Source: Diphasiastrum complanatum (taxonomy: Eukaryota; Streptophyta; Lycopodiopsida; Lycopodiales; Lycopodiaceae). From it: a stretch of 64,000 nucleotides of DNA. The translations under genes and the position numbers were made by a program. The stretch is from assembly GCA_029204225.1 (NCBI GenBank), contig CM055092.1, forward strand, positions 41,256,016-41,320,015, in the 5' to 3' direction. Under the pieces are notes generated by a model. That model made no database searches and was not told the origin of the DNA. It saw only the letters and a list, made by a program, of their open reading frames with translations. Of the stretch, positions 10,648 to 22,904 are shown piece by piece; within the stretch, counting starts at the first letter, position 1; every line of letters starts with the position of its first letter.

Positions 10648-12311
10648 TCACCAACAGAACAGATTGTAAGGATCCACTTCAACATTTCCAACTTCATCAT
10701 CCGATCCCTGGTCCAGGAAATCGTTCCTTAATGCAGAAGAACCTTTCAGCAATCCATCTAATTCCGGGAAGAATTCTTCCTCCTGGGAACTGGACCTAGA
10801 GATGGTGTCCAAATTGCTAGAATCTTGCCCTAAGCCTAAGAAATTAGTGTGTCCTGACAAACTTGTCTGAGAGGTGTCAGCATTGGTGAGGGCTGTGCAC
10901 GTATTATCTGGTGGATGAGCAGCCAAATCTGAAGGTAAAGTTGAAACTGATTTCTCTGGAGAGGATTTGGGTCTTGTTGTCCCAGCGAGAGAGTTGCGGT
11001 GAGCGGGCCAAGAATGGTTATGCTCGGAGGTGTATGTGAGGATCAGCATAGATGGGTCAGTCTGGCTGCGTTCAACCTGCTTTCTGGCAGAGCAGCCCTT
11101 GGAGCTGCTGCACCTGTAATAGCCTCTGTCAAAGCAAATGATGCAACAACGATCAGGCTTTGATCTGCAAAACCTGTCAGCGTAGAGTCTAAGGAGGAGG
11201 CTAGGAAACAGTGGAGAGAAAAAGGAGTGTACCTGGGATATGGCGAGCCCTTGATTGGCTTCTGGCCATACTTACGCCAAGCCCACATGTCTGAAGGAAG
11301 CACCTCGCCGCTTGGTCGACCGCCCCCATTAATAGGCACACAGACGATTCGCTTCTGCTGCATCTTTCTGGCAGAAACGAAAATCATATCTTCGCCATCA
11401 GCCTACAAGATCTTATAATCCATAGAGCAACACATGCATCAAGTATATAGGAGTCCGATCATGAGGATCAAAGCAATAACGAGAATGATCGTGGAAAACG
11501 GTTACCTTCTTTTGATGCCTTGCTTGCAAACAGTAGCCTTTTGCGTTGGTGGAGGCGATTCCATAGAGCAGGGGCTTGGCATTGGCAACGCAGATAGATT
11601 TAGTTTGTTGCTTGTCATGGATGTGTTTAGATTTGCGTCTTCTGACGAAACTAAGCGAGCGCATCCCCCAAAAGCTGGCCCCTCAACGGTGGTCGGAGAT
11701 CGACAATGAAGAATCTCCGAACTTCCAAAATGTAAAGTTTCATCAATCATGCTTGAAATAGCGCCTGCTAAATCGAAGCTGCTACTGGATCTTACTCCGT
11801 GCAGGGTGCCCCTTTCGCGCTTTTCCTGCTTCATATCTGAGTAGAACGAAGGCCTGTTGTGCGAGAGGGTGTAGCCATGGAACGCTGAGGCAGATGAAGC
11901 CTTTTTACGGCTTAAGGTGTTGGAATCTCTCATTCCTGAGGCAGAATTGCTACTAGCGGCACCAAAGACCCGAGCTACCTCCGACAGCGTACCAGTACAT
12001 CTATCCAGGCTTGTCACTGTTATTGAGGAAGAAGAGTGGCTATGTGGAAGGACTGAAGCGCAAGACGATAATGCTCTTCCCGAGATAGAATCGATACTGC
12101 TGTTCTTTATTCGCTTCATATCAATGGTAGCACAAGACCTGCTTTTCTGCACAACAGATTGGGCAAAAGATGACGATGATCCCAGCATCATGGTGGCATG
12201 ATCAGCCTGCAACTGCTGTAAACCAAAAGGAGGAGAGGGTGCTGATGCCACCCCCCAAACTACAGCTCTCAGATCACCATCACCATCCACACCCATTCTC
12301 TCAAGACTCAT
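10648..12311 (-). CDS. WRKY transcription factor, group IIe, with a frame break
   Basis: Three exons on the minus strand encode a nuclear DNA-binding regulator of W-box genes. Exon 1 (12311-11506) begins [20 protein letters not shown], like the acidic N-terminus of WRKY22/27/29 proteins, and is Ser-rich. Exon 2 (11402-11233) carries [12 protein letters not shown] and [18 protein letters not shown]. Exon 3 (11125-10648) completes the zinc finger: CSSSKGC, 23 residues, then HNH (C-X5-C-X23-H-X-H), and ends in an acidic tail. The intron within the WRKY domain falls at the usual PYPR/GYYR site in phase 2. The first intron does not fit: exon 1 leaves two bases (AG before GTAACC) whereas exon 2 must start in phase 0 (TAG before GCTGATGG). 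The three exons total 1454 nt, not a multiple of three. A second frame (11664-11506) does match the donor phase, so an indel in this overlap or a sequence error is likely. Domain identity is certain; activity of this allele is not. Confidence 0.9.
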
Positions 12312-12907
12312 TCCTAGAAGCTCTGCTGCAACAACGTAAGGAAATCTTTTTTCTACTAGTCCCTTAGAGAATCAGAGTATTAATAAAAGTGGCATCGTAC
12401 ATTTATTCTCGCTAATCTTATTCTACTGACACACAGGAGCTTATTGACCAGACTGATGCTAGATCCTGGTATCAGAGATAGTGAAACTCTGTGAATTATA
12501 GCATTAGCCTGTGTAGTTTGAGACCAATCTGATAAGAAAAGGAGGAGGTCAGCAACAACTCAAATTCTAAGCTTGATCTAGGCAGCTAAGGACTCAAGAA
12601 AGCTACAAATTCCAAGCAGCAAATACTATAAAAAAGTCATGCATTCAGCCAACCTCCAACTCTGAAGCTTAACTTCTTAAGCAGCAGCAGACTCAGACAT
12701 TGAGAAAAAAGGTCCACATCAATTCCAATTTCTGGAAATCAGAATCCGAAGCAACAAAATCCAGAGCAAAACCAGAGCAATTGAAAGTCTGGAGTTATGT
12801 ATCTGGCCTAGTGTGAACACCCACATGCTAGATTTCAACAAAGACGGCTCATTTTTGCAGCTGCCCACTAAACAGAATGTCTTTTGGACCTCAAACTCAT
12901 AAGAAGA

Positions 12908-12966
12908 TCATCATCATCATCACCCACATCCAGTGTCAACAAGCCCATGGATGATGATGATGATGG
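12908..12966. repeat. ATC/GAT inverted repeat upstream of WRKY
   Basis: A run of (TCA)n at about 12908-12922 faces a (GAT)n run at about 12950-12966, separated by under 30 bp, so a transcript could fold here. It lies about 600 bp upstream of the WRKY start codon, in leader or promoter. Confidence 0.5.
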
Positions 12967-13027
12967 GACATTCTCCTATCACCACTTTCTCTCTGCAGTT
13001 TAGCCTCTTCACAACTCAAAACACATC

Positions 13028-13048
13028 AAATCTCTCCCTCTCCCTCTC

Positions 13049-13102
<54 letters not shown>

Positions 13103-13110
13103 CATCAAAT
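13028..13110. repeat. Pyrimidine microsatellite (CT, poly-C, CTTT)
   Basis: TCTCCC units, about ten C, (CT)n and (TTTC)n follow one another. On the coding strand of WRKY this is a GA-rich tract, which is common in plant promoters and leaders. Confidence 0.9.
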
Positions 13111-13247
13111 CCCTTGAAGAATAAAGGATCCACAACCTTTGCTCCCCTCACATCCTAAAGGCACGGTATGCCTAGAGCCTGCCACCGTCAAATAATGTCA
13201 AACCTGTACAGATTTTGCCACGTTTCCACCATCCATCCCAGATTTAA

Positions 13248-13591
13248 AGTCAATGACACGTGTCATACATCCAAGTGATTATGTACGAACTATACAAAGT
13301 AAGAAATTGGTCTTAATAACACAGGGATCCCTGTGTTATTTCTAACCGTTCAGATTCTGTCACGTTTGCACAAGATAAACCGTTGATAAAAGGCCAAGTG
13401 GCATTTATGCCACGTGTCAGACATTCAAGTGGTCAGATCTACCGCCCCATGGCGAGGCGAAGGCTGTTTTTGGTTGAACGGGAGGGATACCATCCACGGA
13501 GCTTCAAGACACGAGATAGCCGTTGGATGCAAGCCACGGGTCATCAACACGAATCGGAGGGAGAGAATTGATGATGTACTCAGCCCACGTG
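13248..13591 (-). promoter_or_regulatory. G-box / W-box cluster upstream of WRKY
   Basis: Three perfect G-box cores CACGTG lie at 13257-13262, 13411-13416 and 13586-13591. A W-box in reverse (AGTCAA) lies at 13248-13253, and further W-box cores lie near 13815 (TTGACC) and 13871 (AGTCAA). G-boxes bind bZIP/bHLH factors and W-boxes bind WRKY factors, so auto- or cross-regulation is plausible. This is inferred from motifs only. Confidence 0.55.
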
Positions 13592-14245
13592 GCAAGATCC
13601 GACGGCGAGCTGTCGCATCTAACGGTGCCAGACCTAAGTCAGACTGGTGTCAGCAGTGTACGAGTGGAGTGCTGGTAACTAACGCAGCAAGCCGCAAGTA
13701 GCACCTTGGACACTAATTTATTTATTTAAATAAAAATAAAAATAAAATAAAATAAATACAAAAATTATTAATAAAATAGTAGCATAAACAAATAAATGCG
13801 AAACTCAAAATTTTGACCTTCCGCTTTCAGAGTGCAAGTTGCAGTGCCGTCATTTTCTGGATTTTCTAAAAGTCAACCATTATTTTAATATTTATTTTGT
13901 AAACTGCCAACTTCCAGGAAGATAGTATGCCCAAGTACTACTTATCCCCCCAAGCCCCACACCCCTTCTTTTACTCAACTTTTGAGGCCTTGTTATTGGA
14001 ATTTTTTTCCTTCCAACCATCCCCCATGGTGGCTTATGCTCTTGAGCTTCTACATGCCATGCCTTTCATGACCTTGTGCTAGAAATGCTTCTTGGTTTCC
14101 AAAGGCATGTTCGAACTTGGGATCAAAGAAACTTTGGATACGTTTGCTAAAAATGACGTGCGCTACAAATGATGTGTCTCTCCTTTGTGAGTTTGTGGTG
14201 TGTCTCTCTCCGTTGTGAGTTTGAGCTGCAAAATTGCCTTGTTCG

Positions 14246-14356
14246 TTTCTGAATCGTCACCCGTTTTTATTTTTTTAATGATTGAATGCTTCTTTAATGT
14301 TTCTAAATCGTCGCCCATTTTTTTTTTTTTAACCATTGAATGTTTCTTTAATGTTG
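14246..14356. repeat. Two-copy ~54-bp tandem repeat
   Basis: The unit TTTCTGAATCGTCACCCGTT… at 14246-14299 is repeated as TTTCTAAATCGTCGCCCATT… at 14300-14356. Each ends in a homopolymeric T run and then ATTGAATGYTTCTTTAATG. No coding function is seen. The rest of 13.7-15.0 kb is AT-rich with no gene recognised. Confidence 0.8.
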
Positions 14357-15089
14357 AACATGCAAATACTCGTCATCATGGGCTTTAGAATCATTTTGTG
14401 CAAATTGCCCCCATCAAAGTGCCTATTTGACAAACCTCCAAATTTTCAAACACCTATTGCAATTATAGGAAATGACCAAAAATATGTTATCAACGATGAT
14501 TTTTTAAAGGTTTATGTTTCTCTTTTGCAAAATTTTGAGCCAAAAAATGCAAATTTTGTGTCATTCTAAATTAAATCACATTTTCTTTTGGTCATTTTTC
14601 AATGATTTGAATGCTCATTTGATTTTGAATGCTCTAATTTTAAGCATACAAGAGTACGACAAAGTTTCACAAGATCTTTCAACTTGCCTTGTTTTTCTAT
14701 TTTATTAACTAGACAAAACTATACGTCAATATGAAAAATTCAACAATAAAAGCTTTTCTAGAAAATAAAGTGTATGGTGGGAGGTTGATGTTCTACAACA
14801 AGTGCAATCTAAAGGGCTTAAAGTTACATAACCCATATATAATACTCAATGGAAAAAGAGACTATTGCCTTTTTCTCTCAAAGTATGTAACTTCATTAGT
14901 AGCCAAGGTTGTTTTTTCTACCAAACTATACATAAAGAACCAATCTTAGATTACAATGGCTTTTTGGTATTATCATCCTATGGTATCACGATACACCAAC
15001 TCACCAATTGCTGGAGTCATTATCATTGATATTTTTAAGAAAAGCAAATCACATGGCAAAGGGAGTTGGAAGCCAATATCAAATAAGTG

Positions 15090-16210
15090 TCATCTCTAAA
15101 AACCACTTGATTCCTTGTTAACCATATTTGTCCATATAGGATAGCTAACTAGCATATTTGCCATAGTAAATATTAGAAATCATGGTTAGTTTTGACTGAC
15201 CTAAAGCATGACATCAACAAAAATATTGCAAAGCTTATATCTTCTCTATAAAGATTGCTTGATTTCCATCTAGATATTTAGGTTGCAGCTCTTAAAATAA
15301 ATGAGTAAGGATTTTGTCCTCTGCGTTGCAAATAGAATATGGTATATCATTAATTGAGACATAGGTGGTAACTATTTGATAGGCAAGCAGCTTGAATTCT
15401 AAAACTAGGAATGGCTTTTAAGAGTTAATTTTATTATTCCAACTGTTCTTGAAACATTGTTGTTGCATTTGAGATTTAGGTCATTGACAATTATATCCAT
15501 ATTTTTAAGAGGATTTTGGGATAGTGAAAATATCATAAATTTTTTCATTTTTGTAATGATAATTATGGACACTCACAAACACCCAAACCGTAAAGTCAAT
15601 CTAGACGCCATTGTCATCCTTGATTAAGCCTCCAAAGATTAGAGATGTTCGATACCACCAACAATCATGATGTGGCCAAAAAATTGTCCTGGCCATTATG
15701 TGCTCATACAGTCCACCAAGTCTTGGGTAGACTAAATCAATGATACATATTAAAATTAGGCCTCACCCCAAGCACGGTCTATGCATAGACATCTTCGGCC
15801 TTTTGTGATTGGCTAGGAGAATTAGCTCTCCCCCTTTCTCTAAAAACTTGTGCATTCTTCTTAATTCAACATTCACGTTCAAAATGTCCATTTTTACCAC
15901 CATAATGGCACAGACCTTTATTTTTAGCATAAGAACTAGAATCATCATCTTGTTGAGAAAAAGCACTTTGTTGATGATCAAAGTAAGAGCTTTGACTTTG
16001 TTCATTTATAATGAGAGGAGTGGAGAAGATTGTAAGAGCTATGTTGTGTCTTATGTTTCATGTCTAATTTCTATGTTGTGATCCTAGTTCATTGGTTAAT
16101 GGATTAGATGAGTCACGATTACACACATTGAATGTGATTGTTGTAATGTCCTTTAAGTTTTCCAATATTGTATCAAAGCCATTGTTAATGGTTCCCATGC
16201 TTCAATCCTT
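15090..16210 (-). pseudogene. Copia gag / zinc-knuckle remnant
   Basis: On the minus strand, a gag-like stretch at 16210-16000 is followed by CHYGGKNGHFEREC near 15905-15860. This is a retroviral zinc knuckle whose second cysteine has become glycine. Near 15110 VVFRDDTYLI resembles the segment downstream of copia protease. Stops occur throughout. There is no intact domain. Confidence 0.65.
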
Positions 16211-16377
16211 GTAGAAAAGAGAGGATCTGAGTGCTTGTGTGCTAAAATGTGTTAGTTTGCATGATTCTGTGAATGGTCGTAGATGCATTGTAAATGCATT
16301 ATACAAGTCTTGTATGCACTGATCTGGATTTGAATGCCCATAGGCTTGCTACAAGAACCAGAGAATTAGGAAATGCA

Positions 16378-16927
16378 CTAAGAATCACTGTTCGATTCAA
16401 AGGTACGGGATCTGAAGTCACATGTATTTGCAGTCACTGGTTCTGCTCCAAGAAAATAACTTGCGGCCGCCCCTGGAAATACCTCCAAGAATCGAGGGAT
16501 GCTGCTCGTGGGACATGCTTCCTTCTGTGCCAGTCTCCCTAAAGAACATGTTGACGGCATAATCATCACCGCCCCAGATAGTCTTGTTACGTGGCATTTA
16601 GCCATCAGGCTGAGTCCATGTTTGCGTGCTAGAATTCCGATCATTTGAAGCCCCACAATAGATGTCTCTATTGTTCCGTTTTGAAATGCGCCTCTGCATA
16701 AACAATGGATCTGCGAGAAAGACAAAGGCTTCTTGTTTGTCAATGGCAGTGTTCTTGACAGAGGGATGATGTTCAATGCTTCCGCTATCCAAACGAAACG
16801 AGAGAGTTCCGATTCTAAACACAATTTTGTATTTATTGTCTTGTTCATTTATAAAATGAGAGGAGAGGAGAAGATTGTAATGGCTATGTCTGAATCCGTA
16901 GTCTTTTCCATAAAACCAATCAAGCAA
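16378..16927 (-). other. Unidentified overlapping minus-strand frames
   Basis: Two overlapping frames (156 and 109 codons) cover this interval and I recognise neither. The start of one (HYNLLLSSHFINEQ) resembles the gag-like stretch at 16.0 kb. A 50-bp block at 16841-16891 is also about 90% like 15998-16046, so the region may be a duplicated and rearranged gag piece rather than a gene. Confidence 0.25.
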
Positions 16928-17046
16928 GAACTTATGGGTTTTATTTCATATGGATTAATGCATGAACAATACATAGTTCTGAGTTGTTTATGTTGAAAAG
17001 GAGATGGAGAATTTCAATCTCATTGGATGAATGAAACAAAATATTT

Positions 17047-18582
17047 CTAAGTACTTTGAGTAATGTAAAAATGAACAACTTTGTGTCTCAAACTCCTCAA
17101 GATTGGTGCATTACAGAGTTCAAACGACATTACTTTGTAAGCATAGGTGCCCCATTCTGTTGCAAAAGCAGTTTTGTGGCGATCGACAGGTGCAATCTTA
17201 ACCTGGTTGTAACCACTAAATCCATCCAGGAAACTATAAGCTTCCGCTCGAGCAAGGCGATCCAAAATGCTTCCAGTAAAAGGCAACGGAAAGTAATCCT
17301 TCTGTGTCACTTTATTCAATGCTTTGAGATTCACACAAATCCTCAATTTTCCATTTTTCTTAGGAACAATGACAATCGGTGAAATCCATTCAGTGTGCTT
17401 CATCTCATAAATGAAATCGGCGTCAAGCAATCTCTGAAGTTCTTTCTTTATCAGATATGCCACATTAGGATTACAGCGATAGAACTTTGTAACTTTTGGA
17501 ACTGCATCAGGTACTAAAGATATGGTATGTTCAATCACTGATGTCGGAATACCCTTCAAATCTTGATAAGTCCATGCAAAGCAATCTTGATACTTAATAA
17601 GTAACAAGCGGAGTGCTTGATACTGTTCAGGAGTAAGTTGAGATCCCACTTGTACAATCTTTTTCGGTTCTCCTGGTTCGGCAAGATTCATTGGCTGCGT
17701 CCTAGCTGGGCCATCGTAAACCTCTTTAGATTCCGGTATGTGTTCTTCAGGTTCACGATGTACTTTAGGTAACATAATAACCACATCATCCAGTGTATAA
17801 CGTTTAAAATGCTCTGGCATATCATGCTGGACTACATTTGCTTGTTCTTTTTTGGAAGGACTTGTCTTGGATCTTCGTTTAGCCTTCTTAGCAGGAACTG
17901 ATCGTGGAGGTGATGACTTTCGAGATGATAATTCTTTCTTCACAGGTGAAGACTTCCTAGACGATGATGTCTTCCTAGAAGTCTGACTTGAAGAATCATT
18001 CTTGACTTTTCCTTTGCCTTTATCCAATAGAGGTGGCACTTCCTTTGAATCAATCTTCCGAGGGAGATTTTCTCATTTCAGGACCGTATTATAATGTTGC
18101 TTAGCTTGTTTCTTCGTCATCGAACCTGTGATCCTGTCTCCCTTCAATATAACTGCTTTGGGCAGTTTGATTGTTGGTTCATCAGGAACATTACGCACTC
18201 CAAATCTGGTCGGATCCATATGATTTAAAATCTGCTCATCCGTAAGTTCTACATTGCCATCATAAGTCAAGGCATGGCTCACTGGTATGAGATCATCCTC
18301 GATTGGATCTAATATAGGTTTTGTTGATATCCAGGCTACATTCAGCACATTTAGTGGAAACGTGATTGGTGTATCCAAAGTTTGATCTAATAAGGAAATC
18401 TCGCTCAACTCTGATTGAATATCTTGTTGACACATATATCCTGCTGTACAATCAATTGTTGCAAGAGCTTCATTCCAATTGACAGTAGCCGTTTGAGAAT
18501 CGTAGTGAACTCCCAATTTTTTCTCTGGTCGATCACAAGTGTGATCCGTTGTTGATGAATCATCATCTTCTTTTTGAACCAC
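17047..18582 (-). pseudogene. Ty3/gypsy pol: partial reverse transcriptase
   Basis: The minus strand gives a Lys/Ser-rich linker followed by CFAWTYQDLKGI, TEWISPIVIVPKKNGKLRIC, DYFPLPF and SFLDGFSGYNQVKI. These are the first RT motifs of a Tat/Athila-type Ty3/gypsy element. The frame is interrupted by a stop near 18072 and then ends right after MSFELCNAP, before the YXDD catalytic motif. RNase H, integrase and the 3' LTR are missing, so the element is truncated at about 17.1 kb. Confidence 0.9.
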
Positions 18583-18659
18583 TGGTTTGATAGTCCAAGT
18601 CGTAGGATCAACTTTAACTACACATTCACGATTTTCAAAAGTGATTTTTCCGGTGCCCC

Positions 18660-19250
18660 AGTTATGATTTACTTGTGCAACTCATAACCATGGATGTCCT
18701 AATAGAACTCAGTAGACATTTGGCGCTTCAGGTAAGTCCATCACGACGAAAATAATGACGAACTGTACTCTTGTAATCCTGACATGTATATCTTTCACCA
18801 TTCCTCGTGGACGAACTGTCATTTGATCAGCTAGCTTAATAGCACAAGTAGCAGGTTTGATCTTTGTAAGGCCCCATTCTACTCATAGCCTTGTAGAAAT
18901 CAGGTTAACTCCTGAACCGCCATCTATCACGGCTGCTTCTTTAGGAAACTGTCTATGTTGTGTTGGCAGAGTGATATTCTTTTGTTCACTTTCCCAAGCG
19001 GCTCCAACATGGAGTACATCGTTAGATTCTTCAAATCCAACACAAAAAAGTGGCTCCTGATGGACTTCTGGTTCTTCTTGAGCTAACTTTTGCGCTAAGA
19101 CTTCTTTTGCTTTTGGCACCAACTTTAGGAACTCTCCCAATGAAATATTGATCTTGCTAAACAAAATGTTCATGAGTAATTCTATATGCGGTGCTTCTAG
19201 TTCAATCATCTTGAAGGGTTCTTCATGATGATGTAATTGATCATTCATAT
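18660..19250 (-). pseudogene. Ty3/gypsy protease region
   Basis: AVIDGGSGVNLIST near 18930-18890 matches the aspartic protease active-site loop of plant gypsy elements of this kind, where DGGSGVN replaces the more usual DSGA. The frame upstream is acidic and Gln-rich. Stops separate it from RT. It sits in the expected place between gag and RT. Confidence 0.75.
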
Positions 19251-19310
19251 CCGTACGTAAATTTGCAATGCTTTGATCTTCTCATCAAATTGCAACTACA
19301 ACTTTTCCAT

Positions 19311-19936
19311 CTATTTTTGCTGGGTCTTCCCAAGTTTCTCAAACTCATTGAGTATCATTTCTGCAGTAGCATTGGCATTCGTTGATGCAATAATGGTGGA
19401 TGTCGTAGTAGTCTGCCCTGTTGTATAAGGGAACATACTGAGATTCGGCTCATCATCTGAATCTTCATCCTCCTCCTGAATTGCATCGTCCATAACATTT
19501 TGCAAAAGTGCGTACTCATTATGGCGTTTCAGCTCACGTCTGATCCGTTTAGGTAGACCTGACAAAAACCACATAATCATGGCATTTTCATTAGTCAGCT
19601 CAGGTTCGCATTCAGATCTGAGAAGTTTCACTCTTTTGATGTAATCTCAAACCATTCCCACTTTTCCATTTTAACTTTACTTAAAAGTAGGAAAGGGTCT
19701 TCCATAAACTTCCGCGGTTTGAACCGTGTGATAAGGGCTCGTTTAACAACCTCCCAATCTGTACTCTCCATTTTATCTTGGTTATAGTACCAATCTTGTG
19801 CTGCGTCTGTTAAGGCCATAGGAAACAGCTTAAGTTTATCTTGAGGATAAATCTCACCATAGACCTCACAGAATTTAGCATAGATCTGAAGAAATCTAAC
19901 TAGATCTGTTAATCCATTGTACTTGGGTAGATCCAA
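19311..19936 (-). pseudogene. Ty3/gypsy gag
   Basis: The minus strand encodes MDLPKYNGLTDLVRFL, then FPMALTDAAQDWYYN and VKRALITRFKPRKF, which is a retrotransposon gag (capsid) domain. After a one-base shift near 19630 it continues SGLPKRIRRELKRHNEY. An acidic spacer follows. The gag is nearly complete but frameshifted. Confidence 0.85.
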
Positions 19937-20199
19937 TCGGGGTGCTCTTCTAACAATAATTGGATTGACCTCTTGTGGAGCACCTCCAAGGTCAGCCCTC
20001 TTTACGAATTTAGATCAGGCCGACAATGAGATTGGATCTAGATCTCCAAAAAACTATCTCAGATCAAATCTGCTAGATCTATTCCCTTTTTCAAGAATTC
20101 GATTCTATATGATAAAAAACTTTCTGAAATTCGATCAATCGATACTTCTAAAAAATGATAAATCTCTCAGAATCCAATTCAGAATATATCAGATTTGAT

Positions 20200-21195
20200 C
20201 CAAATTTTGACAGAGACTTGATCTAGAAAATCAGAAACTAAAAATAGGACTGACAAAGGTTCACTAGGCGAAGGTTGGCTCAACGAAGGTTAAACAATGC
20301 TATTTTGGGAAAAAAAAAAACTCTCTAAACAACTTTTTTGACAATTTCTTTCGTCGACATCTCTGGTGAAAGATTTGACACAGATAAAACTATGAAAAAC
20401 TGGGCGAAGGTTTTTGACACAAGGAAATACAGTTTCTATTGTCTGACGAGGGTAAAATGCAAGATTTTCTATGATCTAATCAAGAAGAATCTTCGCCGAA
20501 CTCAAAAATAGTATTTTTCTATAAATAGAATGTTCTGAAAACTCGGCGAAGGTTATGGCAAAGGATCAAGAGTAATCCTGGTAATTTTGCAAAAAAGTGA
20601 CTTTTGTTGGCAAAAATATGGCAATATGACAACTGATCCTCTGAAACCCTTTCTATTTTTGGTATTATTCTTTGCCGACTTGACAGTAGATAGATCTGAA
20701 TCACTTCTAAGCATAGTGAACTGGGCAAAGGTTTATTTTTTGTATTTTTAGGGTTTTGGTGATTTTCTGGTATTTTTTGATAGTTTTTCAGATGTTTCTG
20801 AAAATAGGCTGGGAATCAATCTTCGCCCTTCAAACTGAAGGTTTTGTGAACAAAATTGAAGGTGTTTGCAACTCGGCGAAGGTTTCCTGAAAGAGGGTAC
20901 AAAGTTTTAAGCTCTGATGACACTTTTTGTCTCTTTTTGACCAAATCTGACAGATTTGACTGATTTTTGTTATTTTCTCTGATATCTCAGATCCAAATGG
21001 ATCTTAAGATTGGAGATGTGAATAGGTTTTCCTGTTTAACAATCAGATTAGATTTCAAACAAGCAAATCCACTCAAATCAAGCAAAATCAATCCCAAACT
21101 AACCCTAAAATGCAGATCTAACACTATGCATGCCACGACAAGATGCCTAATGCAAGCTAACCATCAACCAAACATGCTGCAAACTGAAAAATTGG
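20200..21195 (-). other. Untranslated leader of the Ty3/gypsy element with a repeated decamer
   Basis: About 1 kb lies between the primer site and gag without coding sequence. GGCGAAGGTT occurs at 20268, 20403, 20545 and 20875, with a one-mismatch copy (GGCAAAGGTT) at 20723, often preceded by ACTSG. On the element's sense strand the motif is AACCTTCGCC. Such long leaders are usual in Tat/Ogre-like elements. Confidence 0.7.
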
Positions 21196-21201
21196 CATAG
21201 C

Positions 21202-21219
21202 TCCCCGGCAACGGCACCA
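21202..21219 (-). other. Primer binding site of the Ty3/gypsy element
   Basis: The minus strand reads TGGTGCCGTTGCCGGGGA. This is one base from the TGGCGCCGTTGCCGGGGA site common in Tat/Ogre-type plant gypsy elements (tRNA-Arg type by family knowledge). It fixes the orientation and the LTR edge at about 21224. Confidence 0.85.
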
Positions 21220-21223
21220 AAAT

Positions 21224-21456
21224 TGTAGTGGGTTTCTTTCCTTGCCTATCCTCAATCCAAGACCTAATCAATCTAGCATCAAGGAGATGAAGTTAGTTGT
21301 CACGCGTATGTTCGTTCCCATGAGAGCGATAGTATAGTTCAGATTTCAACATGAATGGAAGATCTAACACTAACATCCATTAACACTAAGCATTAACACT
21401 ACATCCAGTAACCCTACTTCCATTAATCCTAAATCCACAACAATGATAGGAACTTA

Positions 21457-21554
<98 letters not shown>

Positions 21555-22050
21555 ATAAGCATAAAAAATAGCAATTCCAATAACGATCAAATCCAACAAT
21601 TAGCAAAATCCAAAGCAAGCGTGAGAGATGGAGGAAAAGAAAGGAAGAGCAAGGAAATTCATCAATCCATTTCTAAAGAGAACCAATCTGCTTTATTGAA
21701 ATGAGGAAATGAACATCATGAGCAACTCGAGTTGGTCCCTTTTTATAGTAGAGAGGAGGACCCTGGCCTCTGAATCCTATTGGTCCAGTCTTGTCTCTAT
21801 TTTTATTCAAATTTAAAAAAGTGAGGGAACCATCAAAATTGGAGGGAAACCCAACTTTATTCACTAACTTGACATTTAGGCCCTGTGACATTAGAAGTCC
21901 CGCAAAAAGGCCTAAAGTCCTTATATTAACTTTTAACTGATCAATCAAATAACTATGTGATCATTGGGTTGGACTTACACACGCAGGGTGCCAAATCCCT
22001 CTCACTTATTAACTAGGGTTAGGGTTGCCTTGGGATCCGCAAACCCTCCA
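21224..22050 (-). repeat. 5' LTR of the Ty3/gypsy element
   Basis: The LTR begins (plus-strand view) with TGTAG next to the primer site. On the minus strand it has a TATA box at 21747-21741 (TATAAAA) and an AATAAA near 21700-21690. A (CT)n tract occupies 21462-21551. The outer end near 22050 is an estimate, since the matching 3' LTR is lost. Confidence 0.65.
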
Positions 22051-22595
22051 ACACTCTTGCAGACGGCTCTCAGTGAACGTGGCTGAGATAAACAAACGTG
22101 AAGGCGAAGGTGGAGTAATAACTATAGACGAACCTTTAAGCACATCTGCCCATGACTGGATAGTCGTATGGTGTTGTTCCGCCTGAGTGGCAAAGATACT
22201 TTATAACTGTTTTTTGCAGGTTATTGAGGATGCAAGTAAGGTCAAAGGATCATTGTTGTCAAGAATAGGGTTTGATGGGGGAACCACAATAGGCATAGAA
22301 GGAGAAGGGGTAGGTGGATCTGGTTGTAAGGAAAATGCTGAAGCAATGTTAAAAACGGAGGATGGCTCAGGAGTAGAGGCAATGGCTCCTTTGCGACGTG
22401 GCATTATGAGGGAACTTATTGCGATGGAGGAGGGTGCTCAAACCTGCAGAGGTACATTCAGGTATAGATCAGCTATCTGTAGATCAATAGCGAGGGCACA
22501 CCTACAATGGTAGGGCACTAGCGATGGGCATCAATGGAGAACAGATCCGCAGGTTAGCGCCACACTAGAACGATGGAGCTAGAATTGTTGGCCGC

Positions 22596-22717
<122 letters not shown>

Positions 22718-22904
22718 ATGTAAACAATTGCACAATTAAATATATCAATAACATTCCATGTAGTTCAAAAGTAATTGCACATTTGAGTTGTAAAAGAGAT
22801 GCAACATGACATTGGAGTTAAAATTTGAAGGGAATATCATGTGATTAACATTTTTGACCTTGTTGACCCAACCATATTTTATAATTACATGGTCACGTCT
22901 TTCA

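Noticed and set aside
11434-12201. Plus-strand open frames opposite the WRKY gene
   Set aside because: They are mirror frames of WRKY exon 1 and lack any recognised motif.
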